Part shown: positions 16,896 to 27,163 of the stretch, piece by piece
Layout: the number at the start of each line of letters is the position of its first letter
Position numbering within the stretch: the stretch's first letter is position 1
Assembly (NCBI GenBank): GCA_937912125.1
Contig: CALDOK010000127.1
Coordinates: forward strand, 1 to 40,918
Length of the DNA: 40,918 nucleotides
Direction of reading: 5' to 3'
Source of the DNA: an uncultured Pseudomonadota bacterium
GTDB taxonomy: Bacteria > Myxococcota_A > UBA796 > JAFGLY01
The notes under the pieces: model-generated
What the model saw: only the letters and a program-made list of their open reading frames with translations
Databases searched by the model: none
Told to the model about the DNA's origin: nothing
Program-made: the position numbers and the translations under genes

Positions 16896-18644
16896 ATGAC
16901 CGCCCTCGCTTCGATGCCTGTGCCGCCTCCCGGGTCCTGCGCGCCCCGTGCGCTGGGGCGTCTGCTCGGCCTGGTGGCGTCGGGATGCATCGGCCTCGAG
17001 CAGCTCGCGGCTCGCCTTCGGGTCGACCCCTCCGTGCTCGCAGCGCGGCTCGATCTGGCGGCGTGGCTGGGCTTCCTCGAGGCGGCCGCCGCGGCCCGTG
17101 CCGATCAGGCGCCCGCCCTCAGTCGGCGGGGCCTCGAGCTGGTCTACGGTGCGGGGCGGCGCCCCAGGATCTACGCTGAGGCACTCTGGGACCACCCCTT
17201 GGTCGGCCCGCTCATGGCTCGCCAGCCTGGTCAGCGCTTCGAAGCCAAGCAGCTCCGGCTCCTGCTCGCCGAGCTCCACCCCGGGCTCTCCCCCGAGCGC
17301 GTCGAGCAGCTGGCGGCGTCCCTGGTGGTGGTCATGGAGCCTGCGCTCAGGCACCGCCCTCGCCGGCGGGAACGCCGCCCGGGCACTCAGCTCAGGCTGG
17401 CCTTCGCGCGGCCGCGGGCCCCGGTCACCGGCTACCGCTTTCGCGTGCGCACACAGCCCCAGCCCGAGCCCGGCTGCACGGATCCTGCCGTCTACCGCGC
17501 AGTGCTCCAGGCGCTGATCGACGAAGGCGAGCTGGCCATCGCTCAGCTGGCCGAGGTCTTGGCCAGCCTGGGGGTGGCCGGGGTGCCGGCGGGTCCCTAC
17601 GCCGAGATGGCCGTGCGCCGGGGCGACGCGCGGCGGCAGGTCGAGGCCGGGGTCGACAAGCTGGTGGTCACCCCTGCGGCCATCCACCGCCGCGATCTCT
17701 CCGACACGGTGGCGTCGGTGGCCCTGTCGGATCCCGAGTATCGGGACTACCTGGCGGTGCTCCAGGCCACCGGCAAGGGCGACATGGGGGCGGCGGCCCG
17801 CTACGGGCGGCTTCGGGCCCGCTTCCGCTGCTGGGACGATCGCATCTTCGGTGCCGACGTCAGCCCCCGGTCCATGGCCCACGCGGCCAACCTCCTGCTC
17901 GAGGGTCGCACCATGGCGGCCATCCCGCCCGCGGTGCCCGAGCCCGAGCTGGGCTACCTGCCGCGCTCCGCTCCTTTCCTCGATCTCCTCGAGCACCGCA
18001 ACCTGGTGGTCGCGCTGCCCCCATCCTTCGACCTGCTGGTGGGTGGGCTGGGGGCGGTCAAGCGCGCCCTGGCGGGGACCGCGGCGGGGACCGTTCATCC
18101 GGCGTTCTCGCCTCGACTCCTGGTCCACGGCGGGCTGCTGCATCCCGGCGAGCCGCTCCCCAGCTCGATCCCCGATGGCGTCAGCCTGCGGCTCCACGTC
18201 ATCGAGCGGGTGCCTCACCTGGCGCTGCTGGTGGCCATCCTGCTGCAGCAGCGCATCGGCCGGGGGCGTGTCTCCATCCGCCTGCGGGGCGAGCGCATCC
18301 GGGTCTACCACCGCCGGCGGGATCTCGGCTCTTTCTTGCTGCGGGCCGATGATCTCATGGCCGACCGCGGCTGGCTCGTGTCCAGGCGTCAGCGGGGTGG
18401 GCTGCTCGAGGCCTCGCTCATCGACGCCACCCAGTCCCTCGGCATCACGGTCCAGGCAGGCAGCGCCTTGGTCCTGCACGAGGCATTCTACCGGCGGCTG
18501 CTCTCCCAGCCCGAAGACCGCCACCTGCACGACCGGCTCCGGCCTCTGGCCGCGTTCGCCGAGGAGCGGCTCGGAGAGTGGGCGGTCGGTGTGGAGCCGC
18601 CTCCGCTGCCCGCCGACCCCGAGCCCAGCGGTGCCGGCCCGTGA
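16896..18644 (+). CDS. Unknown 582-residue protein with winged-helix-like N-terminus
   Basis: Not recognised. Residues 15-85 look like a helix-turn-helix or winged-helix unit (LEQLAARLRVDPSVLAARL, then a GFLE turn and LSRRGLEL). The rest has alternating helices and strands without a visible catalytic motif, membrane segment or signal peptide, and an Arg-rich patch at about 140-165. The ATG at 16896 is used because it opens the helical N-terminus; no clear ribosome binding site is seen, and ATG 16914 is an alternative. Its stop overlaps the next gene by 4 nt (GTGA), and it diverges from the degenerate AAA-like gene. Confidence 0.6.
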   Translation: MTALASMPVPPPGSCAPRALGRLLGLVASGCIGLEQLAARLRVDPSVLAARLDLAAWLGFLEAAAAARADQAPALSRRGLELVYGAGRRPRIYAEALWDHPLVGPLMARQPGQRFEAKQLRLLLAELHPGLSPERVEQLAASLVVVMEPALRHRPRRRERRPGTQLRLAFARPRAPVTGYRFRVRTQPQPEPGCTDPAVYRAVLQALIDEGELAIAQLAEVLASLGVAGVPAGPYAEMAVRRGDARRQVEAGVDKLVVTPAAIHRRDLSDTVASVALSDPEYRDYLAVLQATGKGDMGAAARYGRLRARFRCWDDRIFGADVSPRSMAHAANLLLEGRTMAAIPPAVPEPELGYLPRSAPFLDLLEHRNLVVALPPSFDLLVGGLGAVKRALAGTAAGTVHPAFSPRLLVHGGLLHPGEPLPSSIPDGVSLRLHVIERVPHLALLVAILLQQRIGRGRVSIRLRGERIRVYHRRRDLGSFLLRADDLMADRGWLVSRRQRGGLLEASLIDATQSLGITVQAGSALVLHEAFYRRLLSQPEDRHLHDRLRPLAAFAEERLGEWAVGVEPPPLPADPEPSGAGP

Positions 18645-19054
18645 GGCCGCTGTTCTCGGCCGGAGGCGATGTCAGCCCTTTGGCTCTGTTCGCCTACGGG
18701 CAGCTGCTGCAAGGGCAGCCCTTCGCGTGGGCTCTGCCCGGCCCCAGTCCCGTCCAGGCCCAGCTCAGGGGCCAGCTCTGGCGCCTGCCCTCGGGCACTG
18801 TGCTGCTGTCGCTGGGTGCGCAGGGGGGGTGGGTCCAGGGCGAGCTGCATCCGCGCCCAGGCGCCGTCTCGCTGCAGGCCGTCTCGGGCTTGTTGGTGGC
18901 TGAAGGTCTCGAGCCCGTCTTCGAGCAGGCCCGCGCCCGGGTGGGCACCAGCGCCCGGCCGGTGCAGGTCTGGGCGGCCCCCGCGGCTCAGCTGGTCCGC
19001 CTAGGCGCCCACCCCCTCCGCAGCGGCGATTGGCGTCGCTTCGCGCCTCGGTAG
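18641..19054 (+). CDS. Unknown small protein coupled to the preceding gene
   Basis: The GTG start overlaps the upstream stop in a GTGA junction, and the 137-residue product has no cysteines, membrane segments or familiar motifs. It is rich in Leu, Gly, Ala and Gln, with probable beta strands (WRLPSGTVLLSLG) and one long helix (ALQAVSGLL-like region). The tight coupling suggests it works with the 582-residue protein, perhaps as a binding partner. Confidence 0.55.
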   Translation: MRPLFSAGGDVSPLALFAYGQLLQGQPFAWALPGPSPVQAQLRGQLWRLPSGTVLLSLGAQGGWVQGELHPRPGAVSLQAVSGLLVAEGLEPVFEQARARVGTSARPVQVWAAPAAQLVRLGAHPLRSGDWRRFAPR

Positions 19055-19075
19055 CCGGTCGGCTGGGCCCGCGGT

Positions 19076-19810
19076 CTAGCGGGTGAGGCCGCGGTGGCGC
19101 CGCCGGATGCGGAAGATGTCCACGAACATGCGGGCGGGGTCGAGCAGCACGTTGACCGAGGACCGCTCGTCGTTGTGCCAGGTCACCGCCACCTCGGCGA
19201 CCTGGTGGCCCAGGGCGTGGGCCAGGTAGAGCACCTCGACGTCAAAGGCGAAGCCGTCGACCGTGAGTCGGGAGAAGAGGTCCTGGGCGACGTCCCGGCG
19301 GTACAGCTTGAAGCCGCACTGGGTGTCGTTGTGCCCCCCGGGGGTGACCAGGCGCGTGGCGCTGTTGAAGGCTCGGCCCATAGCCACCCGGTACAGGGGC
19401 TGGCGCTGGGTGATGTTGGAGCCCGTGATGGAGCGCGAGCCGATGACCACCGGGGCCCGAGAGGCGGCGGCGGCGGCGAGCAAGCGCTCGACGTCGTGGA
19501 TGGGGGTGGACAGGTCGGCGTCCGAGCAGAGGATCCATGTGCCGGTGGCACCGAGGACGCCGTGGCGTGTGGCGGCGCCCTTGCCGCGGTTTTCGCCCAG
19601 CTGCACCAGGCGCAGGCGCGGCCAGGAGGCGGCCTCGGCCAGCACCACGGCCGCGGTGGCATCGCTGCTGCCGTCGTCCACGACCAGCACCTCGTGCTCG
19701 GGCTGGTGTTCCTCGAGCCAGGTCCGTGCCTTGCGCAGGCTCTCGCCGATGCGCTCCTGCTCGTTGTAGGCTGGAAAGACGACGCTGAGATGGGGTTCGG
19801 TGTCGGGCAT
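19076..19810 (-). CDS. ALG5-like family 2 glycosyltransferase (dolichyl/polyprenyl-phosphate glucosyltransferase type)
   Basis: The 244-residue product has a GT-A fold: LSVVFPAYNEQERI at the N-terminus, VVDDGSSD at the nucleotide-binding site, GKGAATRHG, and the metal-binding SDADLSTP. The QCGFKLYRRD segment and GSR motif match dolichol-phosphate glucosyltransferase (ALG5) homologues. No C-terminal membrane domain is present, unlike long GtrB-type enzymes. The ATG at 19810 has TGGA 6 nt upstream; an in-frame ATG at 19816 would add two residues. It probably transfers a sugar from a nucleotide sugar to a lipid carrier. It is convergent with the preceding + genes. Confidence 0.85.
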   Translation of the reverse strand: MPDTEPHLSVVFPAYNEQERIGESLRKARTWLEEHQPEHEVLVVDDGSSDATAAVVLAEAASWPRLRLVQLGENRGKGAATRHGVLGATGTWILCSDADLSTPIHDVERLLAAAAASRAPVVIGSRSITGSNITQRQPLYRVAMGRAFNSATRLVTPGGHNDTQCGFKLYRRDVAQDLFSRLTVDGFAFDVEVLYLAHALGHQVAEVAVTWHNDERSSVNVLLDPARMFVDIFRIRRRHRGLTR

Positions 19811-19946
19811 GCCCATTCCATGGAGTCCCGAGAGACTATCCCGGGTCCCGCACCGGGGCTTCCGCGTTGCCTTCGCCCTGCTGCGGGCTACCTTCCCCGT
19901 GGCTCGAAGCGGCGTGAGGAGGCTCGAGGACATGATCAGGAAGACG

Positions 19947-20390
19947 ATGAGCAGGGTGTTGGGTTGTGGATGCGACGGACAGGAGGCCGAGCTCGCGGCG
20001 CTGCGGCGCGAGGTCCAGGAGCTGCGGGCTCGTCTCGCCGAGCGCGAGCGTGACCAGGGCTCCAAGGGGCCGGTGGTGTCCGTCGCCAGCTACGCCCAGG
20101 CGGCCCAGGCCATGGCACAGGGGCAGCGGGTCGCCCTCGAGGCAGGAGAGCCGACGGCGGAGGCGACCGCGCAGCCCGAGCCCCCGGCCGCACAGCCCGA
20201 ACCTGGGCGTCGTCCCGTGGTCGAGCTCGAGGACTGCATCGCCTGCGGGACCTGCGTCGAGTACAGCCCCGAGGCCTTCCAGCTCGGCGTCGACGGTCGG
20301 GCTCTGGTGGCCTCCAGCGACGTCCCCGCCGAGCAGGTGCAGGAGGCCATGGATGCCTGCCCCACCCAGTGCATCCGGTGGGAGGACTGA
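19947..20390 (+). CDS. Monocluster [4Fe-4S] ferredoxin with N-terminal coiled coil
   Basis: The C-terminal 60 residues match single-cluster ferredoxins such as Desulfovibrio africanus ferredoxin I: CIACGTCVEYSPEAF, then EAMDACPTQCIRWED, giving the four cluster cysteines. The N-terminal half holds CGC near residue 7, a charged heptad-like helix (QEAELAALRREVQELRARL) and a Pro/Glu/Ala linker. The ATG at 19947 has AGGAA at proper spacing; ATG 19932 is less well placed. The product is 147 residues. It ends 5 nt before a histidine kinase gene, so it may feed redox information to that kinase (inference). No signal peptide is evident. Confidence 0.85.
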   Translation: MSRVLGCGCDGQEAELAALRREVQELRARLAERERDQGSKGPVVSVASYAQAAQAMAQGQRVALEAGEPTAEATAQPEPPAAQPEPGRRPVVELEDCIACGTCVEYSPEAFQLGVDGRALVASSDVPAEQVQEAMDACPTQCIRWED

Positions 20391-20395
20391 TCGGC

Positions 20396-21537
20396 TTGCC
20401 GCGCCTGCTGCCCAGCCGCCCCGGGATCTCGCTGAAGATCTCAGCGATGGTCTCCTTGATGATCGTCGGGCAGATGCTGCTGCTCAGCTGGCTGCTCGAG
20501 AACATCGGCTCCGAGTTCCACACCGCGGTGATCCTGGGCTTCGTGGTGGGTGCCCTCGCCGCCGGGCTCATCCTCGGCGCGGCGCTGGACTGGCTGGTCA
20601 CCCGTCCCTTGCTCAACCTGGTCCAGCAGGTCCGGCGGCTCCAGGAGAGCGGCTACCAGGACCCCATCACCCCCAGCGGCATGGACGAGCCCCGAGAACT
20701 CGGCGAGGCCCTCGAGCGCCTGCGCCAGCTGGTGGTGGAGCGTGAAGCCGAGCTCCGAACCCTCAACCAGGAGCTGGAGGTCAGGGTCCAGGCCCGCACC
20801 GCCGAGCTGCGTCAGGCCCAGTCCCAGCTCATCCGGGCGGAGAAGCTGGCCTCGGTGGGCAAGCTGGCCGGCGGCGTCGCCCACGAGGTCAACAACCCCA
20901 CCGGCGTCATCCTGGCGCGGTCCAGCTACCTGGTCAGCGTGGCGGACGACGAGGGCATGGACCCCGACGTCATCGAGGATCTCGAGGTGATCGTCTCTCA
21001 GGCCCAGCGCATCCGCACCATCACCGGCGATCTGCTCAGCTTCGCGCGTCGGTCCGACGCCGAGCGCGCGCCGGTGGAGCTGGGCGAGATCTGCGAGCTC
21101 ACCCGCAACCTGCTCCGCCACGCCGCAGTCAAGGCGGGGGTGACCGTCAGCGTCCAGGCCGCAGGCCCCGCCGTGGCCCATGGCCAGCGGGACGCGCTCG
21201 AGCAGGTGGTCTTCAACCTGCTCAAGAACGCCGTCGAGGCCACGCCCCGGGGCGGGCAGGTCCAGCTGCTGGTGGGGCCGGCCCAGGACGGCCAGGGCGT
21301 GCAGGTGCTGGTGGACGACAGCGGCACGGGCGTATCCGGTGAGCTGCAGTCCTCCATCTTCGATCCCTTCTTCACCACCAAGCCAGTGGGCCAGGGCACT
21401 GGGCTGGGGCTGTCGCTGGTCTACGGGATCGTCGAAGACCATCAGGGTACGATCCAGGTGATGGGCAGCCCCTTGGGCGGCGCCCGCTTCCAGCTGCGGC
21501 TACCCAGTCCGCCCTCCTCCTCCGAAGCGAGCGTGCC

Positions 21538-21541
<4 letters not shown>
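20396..21541 (+). CDS. Membrane sensor histidine kinase without an evident sensory domain
   Basis: Two membrane segments (about 13-34 and 44-64) are separated by only about ten residues, so there is essentially no periplasmic sensor. A HAMP-like region and coiled coil (70-148) follow, then HisKA with His163 in GGVAHEVNNP, and an HATPase domain with N box FNLLKNAVEA, G1 DDSGTGV, F box FDPFFTTK and G2 GTGLGLSLVYG. The predicted start is TTG 20396, about 10 nt after GGAGG; GTG 20369 would overlap the ferredoxin gene but has no ribosome binding site. The last 4 nt overlap the response regulator gene, its expected partner. Confidence 0.9.
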
Positions 21542-22992
<1,451 letters not shown>

Positions 22993-23079
22993 GCCAGGCG
23001 TTCTCACGGCCCCAGCGGGTTAGGGGGGTGGCTGGTTCTGCGCGTGCCTGTTGGCCAGCCGAAGCACCCTGGAGTCACG

Positions 23080-24447
23080 ATGGTCGAGATCACCACCACC
23101 TTGGGCAGCGGAGGCCCTCGGCAGCTCCACATCCGCCGCGGGCGGCTCACCTGCGTAGCGGGTGAGGACAAGGGCCAGTCGTGGCTGGTGGACGGTGACT
23201 TGGTGCGCATCGGCTCCCGCTCGGGCAACGACATCGCCCTGTCCGACACCACCGTGTCCCGCCGGCATGCCGAGGTGGTGCGCGTTCCCGAGGGCGTGCT
23301 CCTGCGGGATATGGCCTCCACCAATGGCACCTTCGTGGGGCCGGTCAAGGTGCGCGAGGTCTACCTCTCCCCCGACACCCGCTTCCGAGTAGGCCAGACC
23401 GAGCTGGTCTTCGCACCCGCCGACGAGGTCATCGACGTCCTGCCGTCGGACGAGCCGTTCTTCGAGAACATGGTGGGCGGTTCGCTGGCCATGCGCGGGC
23501 TCTTCGGCCTCCTGGCACGGGTCGCGCCCACCGAGCTCACCTGCATGGTCACCGGCGAGACCGGCACCGGCAAGGAGCTGGTCAGCAGGGCGGTCCACAA
23601 TCGGTCCCGGCGGGCCAGCAAGCCCTTCGTGGTGTTCGACTGCGGGGCCGTGTCCGAGAGCCTGGTGGAGAGCGAGCTGTTCGGGCACGAGCGGGGCGCC
23701 TTCACCGGTGCCGTGGCCAGCCGTCCCGGCGTCTTCGAGATGGCCGACAAGGGCACCGTCTTCCTCGACGAGATCGGTGAGCTGCCCCTCGAGCTGCAGC
23801 CCAAGCTGCTGCGGGTGCTCGAGCAGCGCGAGGTCCGTCGGGTGGGCTCGGGCCAGACCCGCCAGGTCGACGTGCGGGTGGTCTGTGCCACCAACCGCAA
23901 CCTGCGCGACGAGGTCGACGCGGGTCGCTTCCGCGAGGATCTCTACTACCGCCTGGCCGTGGTGGAGCTGCCCCTGCCGCCCCTGCGCCAGCGCTTCGAG
24001 GACATCGCGCTGCTGGTCCACCACATCCTGCGCCATTGTGCCCACAACGCCGGGGTCAAGGACTTGAGCGGCGAGGTCAGCGAGCTGTTCGAGGCCTACC
24101 ACTGGCCCGGCAACATCCGCGAGCTGCGCAACGTGGTGGAGCGGGCGCTGCCCTTCTGCGACGGCGACCAGATCACCCTGGCCACCCTGCCCGAGGCCAT
24201 GCGGGTGGCTTCCCAGCGCGTCGCCAGCACCATGGCTGCGGACACGCCCGAGCTGGGCGTCGCTCACAGCGCCATGGCCGAGCTGCCCTTCAAGGACGCC
24301 AAGGACCAGATCATCGAGGCCTTCGAGCGCCAGTACCTGGTGGACCTCATCGAGCGCCACGACGGCAACATCAGCCGCGCGGCCCGGGCGGCGGACATGG
24401 ACCGCAAGTCCATCTCCAGGCTGTTGAAGAAGCACGACATCCGCTAG
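23080..24447 (+). CDS. FHA-domain sigma54-dependent transcription activator
   Basis: An FHA phosphothreonine-binding domain occupies about residues 25-110 (VRIGSRSGNDIAL, VSRRHAEV, STNGTFVG). The AAA+ domain (about 130-370) has Walker A GETGTGKE, GAFTGA and FLDEIGEL. The C-terminal Fis-type HTH reads NISRAARAADMDRKSISRL, nearly the same as in the upstream NtrC-type gene. The ATG at 23080 has GGAG 6 nt upstream; the product is 455 residues. FHA activators of this kind are expanded in myxobacteria, where they respond to Ser/Thr kinase signalling. It lies 87 nt after the response regulator and may be a separate unit. Confidence 0.94.
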   Translation: MVEITTTLGSGGPRQLHIRRGRLTCVAGEDKGQSWLVDGDLVRIGSRSGNDIALSDTTVSRRHAEVVRVPEGVLLRDMASTNGTFVGPVKVREVYLSPDTRFRVGQTELVFAPADEVIDVLPSDEPFFENMVGGSLAMRGLFGLLARVAPTELTCMVTGETGTGKELVSRAVHNRSRRASKPFVVFDCGAVSESLVESELFGHERGAFTGAVASRPGVFEMADKGTVFLDEIGELPLELQPKLLRVLEQREVRRVGSGQTRQVDVRVVCATNRNLRDEVDAGRFREDLYYRLAVVELPLPPLRQRFEDIALLVHHILRHCAHNAGVKDLSGEVSELFEAYHWPGNIRELRNVVERALPFCDGDQITLATLPEAMRVASQRVASTMAADTPELGVAHSAMAELPFKDAKDQIIEAFERQYLVDLIERHDGNISRAARAADMDRKSISRLLKKHDIR

Positions 24448-24455
24448 GGATTCGG

Positions 24456-24470
24456 CGGTAGTCTCTACCG
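24456..24470. terminator. Short hairpin between convergent genes
   Basis: CGGTAG and CTACCG form a perfect 6-bp stem with loop TCT, directly after the FHA activator stop and over the stop codon of the opposing pseudo-receiver gene. It may mark the transcript end in both directions, but no T-run follows. Confidence 0.3.
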
Positions 24471-24905
24471 GCGCAGCAACCTGGCCAGCAGCCCCATGGC
24501 GCTCTTCTTGACCACCACGGGACGTTCCCCGGCCCAGACCTGCTGCAGGAAGGCCACCAGGTCTTCGGTCTTGGCTCCGCCCTGCCAGTAGCCGTCGGCC
24601 ATGTCCTGCTCCATGACCAGGCTGGGCTCGCGTGGGCTCGCGTCCAGGTTGATGACGGCCACCCGGTGGGTGGGGCGCAGATCGGTCTTTAGCCAGCGGC
24701 ACTGGCGGTAGGCCTTGTCGGCCCGCCAGGGGTGGGCGAAGAGCACTACCATGTCGGGCTTGCTCGAGCGCGCGTGGCGCAGCAGGTCGACGCCGAGGGG
24801 AGGGGGCTCGACCGCGAAGTGGGGCTGCAGGGCGGCCAGCAGGGCCAGGCGGCGGTGGTTCATGAAGTCCGCCACCAGCACCCGCGGTTGGCCGCCAGCG
24901 CTCAC
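24465..24905 (-). CDS. Pseudo-receiver (CheY-like fold without the phospho-acceptor Asp)
   Basis: The 146-residue product has the strand-helix rhythm of a receiver domain: RVLVADF as the first strand, [17 protein letters not shown] at the phospho-acceptor strand and VAVINLDAS at the fourth. Leu-Phe-Ala stand where the phosphorylatable Asp would be, and the first acidic pair is reduced. It is thus probably a binding module rather than a phosphorylation switch. The GTG start overlaps the thyX stop (GTGA), so translation is coupled to thyX; a longer in-frame ATG lies inside thyX. The C-terminal 20 residues are basic. Confidence 0.6.
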   Translation of the reverse strand: MSAGGQPRVLVADFMNHRRLALLAALQPHFAVEPPPLGVDLLRHARSSKPDMVVLFAHPWRADKAYRQCRWLKTDLRPTHRVAVINLDASPREPSLVMEQDMADGYWQGGAKTEDLVAFLQQVWAGERPVVVKKSAMGLLARLLRR

Positions 24906-25819
24906 TCGGGATCTCCCTGCTCGAGGCCGAAGGTGCGCATCAGCTCGGCCCACTCCCGCTTGGACAGGCCGCTGCTGGGCTGGTCCACGGGCTGCCCGGC
25001 CAGCGCCGCCTTGATCACCTGGACCTCCTGTCGGCTGACGGTGTGGGCGCCGAGCCGGTAGTCCTCGAAGGCCTCCCAGGTGGTGGGCACCCAGGCGGCC
25101 ACGATCTCGGCGATGGCCTGGGAGTAGACCCGGAACTCACGCTGGGCGTGGGGGTGCAGGCGCAGGGCCAGGAAGTGCAGCAGGTTGTGCAGGTCGATCT
25201 TCCAGTACCACTGGGTGTAGGTGGACAGGGTGAGGTTGATCCTGGCCAGCTCGCGGGCCAGATCGAAGCGCTCCATGAGCTGGGCGTAGCTGGCGTGGGC
25301 GCCCGCGGCCTCGTGCTGCAGGATGGCCAGCACCTGCTGGGCTTGCTCGGGGCTCAGCTCGGCACCCCGACCTTGGCGGTTGGAGGCGCTCTGGACCGCC
25401 AGGTCCTGGGCGGCGGGGGTGTAGAACTCGGTGTCGAGCACCGAGTAGCGCCCGCTGATCTCGTTGACGCTCGCCGTGCGATGCCGGATCCACTGCCGCG
25501 CCACGAAGATGGGCAGCTTGACGTGTAGCTTGAGCTCGCACATCTCGAAGGGTGTGGTGTGCCGGTGGCGCATCAGGTAGCGGATCAGCCCCCGGTCTTC
25601 GCGCAGCTTGCGGGTGCCGGCACCGTAGGAGACACGCGCGGCCTGGACCACCGCCGCGTCGTCGCCCATGTAGTCCACCAGGCGCACGAAGCCGTGATCC
25701 AGGCAGGGCGTGGGCTGGTGCAGGCGCGCCTCGAGGGCGGGGACCGTGGGACGCAGCGTGGTGGCGCTCCGAGAGCGGGCCTGCGCGATCTCCTCTGCGG
25801 AGCGTTCGTCGATGGGCAT
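24902..25819 (-). CDS. thyX: Flavin-dependent thymidylate synthase ThyX
   Basis: ThyX converts dUMP to dTMP using methylene-tetrahydrofolate, FAD and NADPH. The diagnostic RHRxxSxNExSxRY motif is intact ([15 protein letters not shown], residues 112-126). Further conserved residues occur in RHRHTTPFE and in the FAD-binding segment [19 protein letters not shown]. The 305-residue length is a little above the bacterial norm because of about 35 extra N-terminal residues. The ATG at 25819 follows GAGGAGGG, which fixes the start. It heads a two-gene minus-strand unit with the pseudo-receiver and diverges from the TPR gene. Confidence 0.96.
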   Translation of the reverse strand: MPIDERSAEEIAQARSRSATTLRPTVPALEARLHQPTPCLDHGFVRLVDYMGDDAAVVQAARVSYGAGTRKLREDRGLIRYLMRHRHTTPFEMCELKLHVKLPIFVARQWIRHRTASVNEISGRYSVLDTEFYTPAAQDLAVQSASNRQGRGAELSPEQAQQVLAILQHEAAGAHASYAQLMERFDLARELARINLTLSTYTQWYWKIDLHNLLHFLALRLHPHAQREFRVYSQAIAEIVAAWVPTTWEAFEDYRLGAHTVSRQEVQVIKAALAGQPVDQPSSGLSKREWAELMRTFGLEQGDPE

Positions 25820-25853
25820 CGCGCCCTCCTCGTGGCCATGGGCGGAGGGAGGA

Positions 25854-25859
25854 TATACT
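25854..25859 (+). promoter_or_regulatory. Candidate -10 element for the TPR gene
   Basis: TATACT lies 54 nt before the TPR-gene ATG in the 94-nt divergent region shared with thyX, and is one base from the TATAAT consensus. No good -35 hexamer is found at 16-18 nt, so the promoter would be weak or activator-dependent. Confidence 0.3.
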
Positions 25860-25913
25860 CCCGCCTTCGCCGTTGCACCACAGCCCGCGGCGCCACCGCC
25901 CACGGAGGAACAC

Positions 25914-27062
25914 ATGGAGCTCGATCAGCTGGTTCGCGAGGCCATGGAGGCCCTGAACGGGGGTGAGCCCGACGCCGCCCGCGAGAAGCTCCACGCCGCC
26001 CTGGAGCTCGACGGCAACCGTCCGGATCTGCTCCATGCCCTGGGGGCCCTCGAGCTCCAGCGTGGAGCGCCGGGTGAGGCGCGCCCGCTGGTGGAGCGCG
26101 CCCTGGCGTTGCTCGACAGCGGAGCGGTGCCCGAGGCCCTGGCCATGCGGCCCCACTTCCAGCTCTCCCTGGCCACCATCGCCGAGGCCGAGGACGAGCC
26201 AGGCCAGGCAGAGGCCGCCTACCGCTCTGTGTTGGCCGACGATCCTCGTCACGCCGAGGCCCTGGCTGGGCTTGGGCGCCTGCAGCTGGCGCTGGGCAAG
26301 CTCGACGGGGGCCTGGCCACCCTGCAAGCGGCGCTGGCCATCGTCATGGAGCGCGACGCCCAGGCCGAGGCCCAGGGTATGCGAGAGTTCATCCACGCGG
26401 TCTCGAGCTTCAGGGAACAGCCCGCCCGCGACCTGCTCGAGGCCCATCGCGATCGTTACTGCGCCTTCTTCGATCACCACGCCGCACAGATGGAGGCCAA
26501 GGGCTGGGTCGCCGAGGCGGCCCGGATGCGCCGCAGCGCCGACGGCGGCATCGAGCCCGATCTGCCCGAAGGCGCGCGCCCCTACGCCGCCACGCGCATC
26601 GACCTGGTGGATCCGTCCACCGGCCAGGGGGGGCTGGTGGGCGACCAGCCCATGCTCGTGGCCCTGCCAGGGCTCGAGGCCCTCACCCGCGCCCCGGTGC
26701 TCTTCCCCTGGCCCGGGCTGCCCTTCGAGGTGCTGGTGTCCTCCCAGTGCCCCTGGGATCACCTCCCGGTCCAGGTCATGCTCGCCGCGGGCGATCCCCT
26801 CGAGCTGGTGGATCCCGTCATCGGGGCCTGGTACAAGGCGGGCTTCGAGGGGCGCTTCGGCTCGGCCAACGCCGGCCGCTTCCACTTCGTCAGCCCCCCC
26901 GACATCCGGTCGGGCACTGGCGTCGTCTACATCCTGGACCTCGGGCGCGCCGCCATCGGGGCGGTGAACGATCTGCTCGAGCGCCTGGTGGCCCTCCATG
27001 CCCAGCACCCTGTGCGACGGGTGATCCTGGGTCGTGGTCATCTCCCGGAGCCTGGGCGCTGA
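25914..27062 (+). CDS. TPR-repeat protein of unknown function
   Basis: The first 150 residues are alpha-helical with tetratricopeptide-like repeats (for example [20 protein letters not shown] and [20 protein letters not shown]). The remaining 230 residues form a separate domain that is not recognised; it has repeated Pro-Trp motifs ([17 protein letters not shown]) and predicted strands. There is no signal peptide, so the protein is probably cytoplasmic and a scaffold or partner-binding protein. GGAGG precedes the ATG at good spacing. The product is 382 residues. It is divergent from thyX and 101 nt ahead of the MYXO-CTERM gene. Confidence 0.8.
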   Translation: MELDQLVREAMEALNGGEPDAAREKLHAALELDGNRPDLLHALGALELQRGAPGEARPLVERALALLDSGAVPEALAMRPHFQLSLATIAEAEDEPGQAEAAYRSVLADDPRHAEALAGLGRLQLALGKLDGGLATLQAALAIVMERDAQAEAQGMREFIHAVSSFREQPARDLLEAHRDRYCAFFDHHAAQMEAKGWVAEAARMRRSADGGIEPDLPEGARPYAATRIDLVDPSTGQGGLVGDQPMLVALPGLEALTRAPVLFPWPGLPFEVLVSSQCPWDHLPVQVMLAAGDPLELVDPVIGAWYKAGFEGRFGSANAGRFHFVSPPDIRSGTGVVYILDLGRAAIGAVNDLLERLVALHAQHPVRRVILGRGHLPEPGR

Positions 27063-27163
27063 AAAGGGGTGGATTCTGGGGCGCGGTGGTGACATGCTGT
27101 GACGACCTCGGCCCCGCCTGCGCGGTGGTGTCTCCCTGCATGTTGCGTCCCAGGAGCCCCTCC

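Noticed and set aside
16896..18644. Extending the winged-helix-like gene upstream to 15654
   Set aside because: The extension would run across the whole opposing gene and the divergent promoter region and is low-complexity.
15696..19054. Naming the orphan divergent locus as a defence system
   Set aside because: No nuclease, protease, deaminase, TIR or other effector motif can be seen. The idea rests only on the AAA-like and winged-helix-like outlines.
19068..19083. CCCGC/GCGGG inverted repeat between convergent genes
   Set aside because: Only 5 bp with no T-run, and such repeats are common by chance in this base composition.
23029..23043. Possible sigma54 promoter before the FHA activator gene (TGGCTGGTTCTGCGC)
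   Set aside because: GG and GC have the right spacing, but most other consensus positions fail. Such matches are expected by chance at this GC content.
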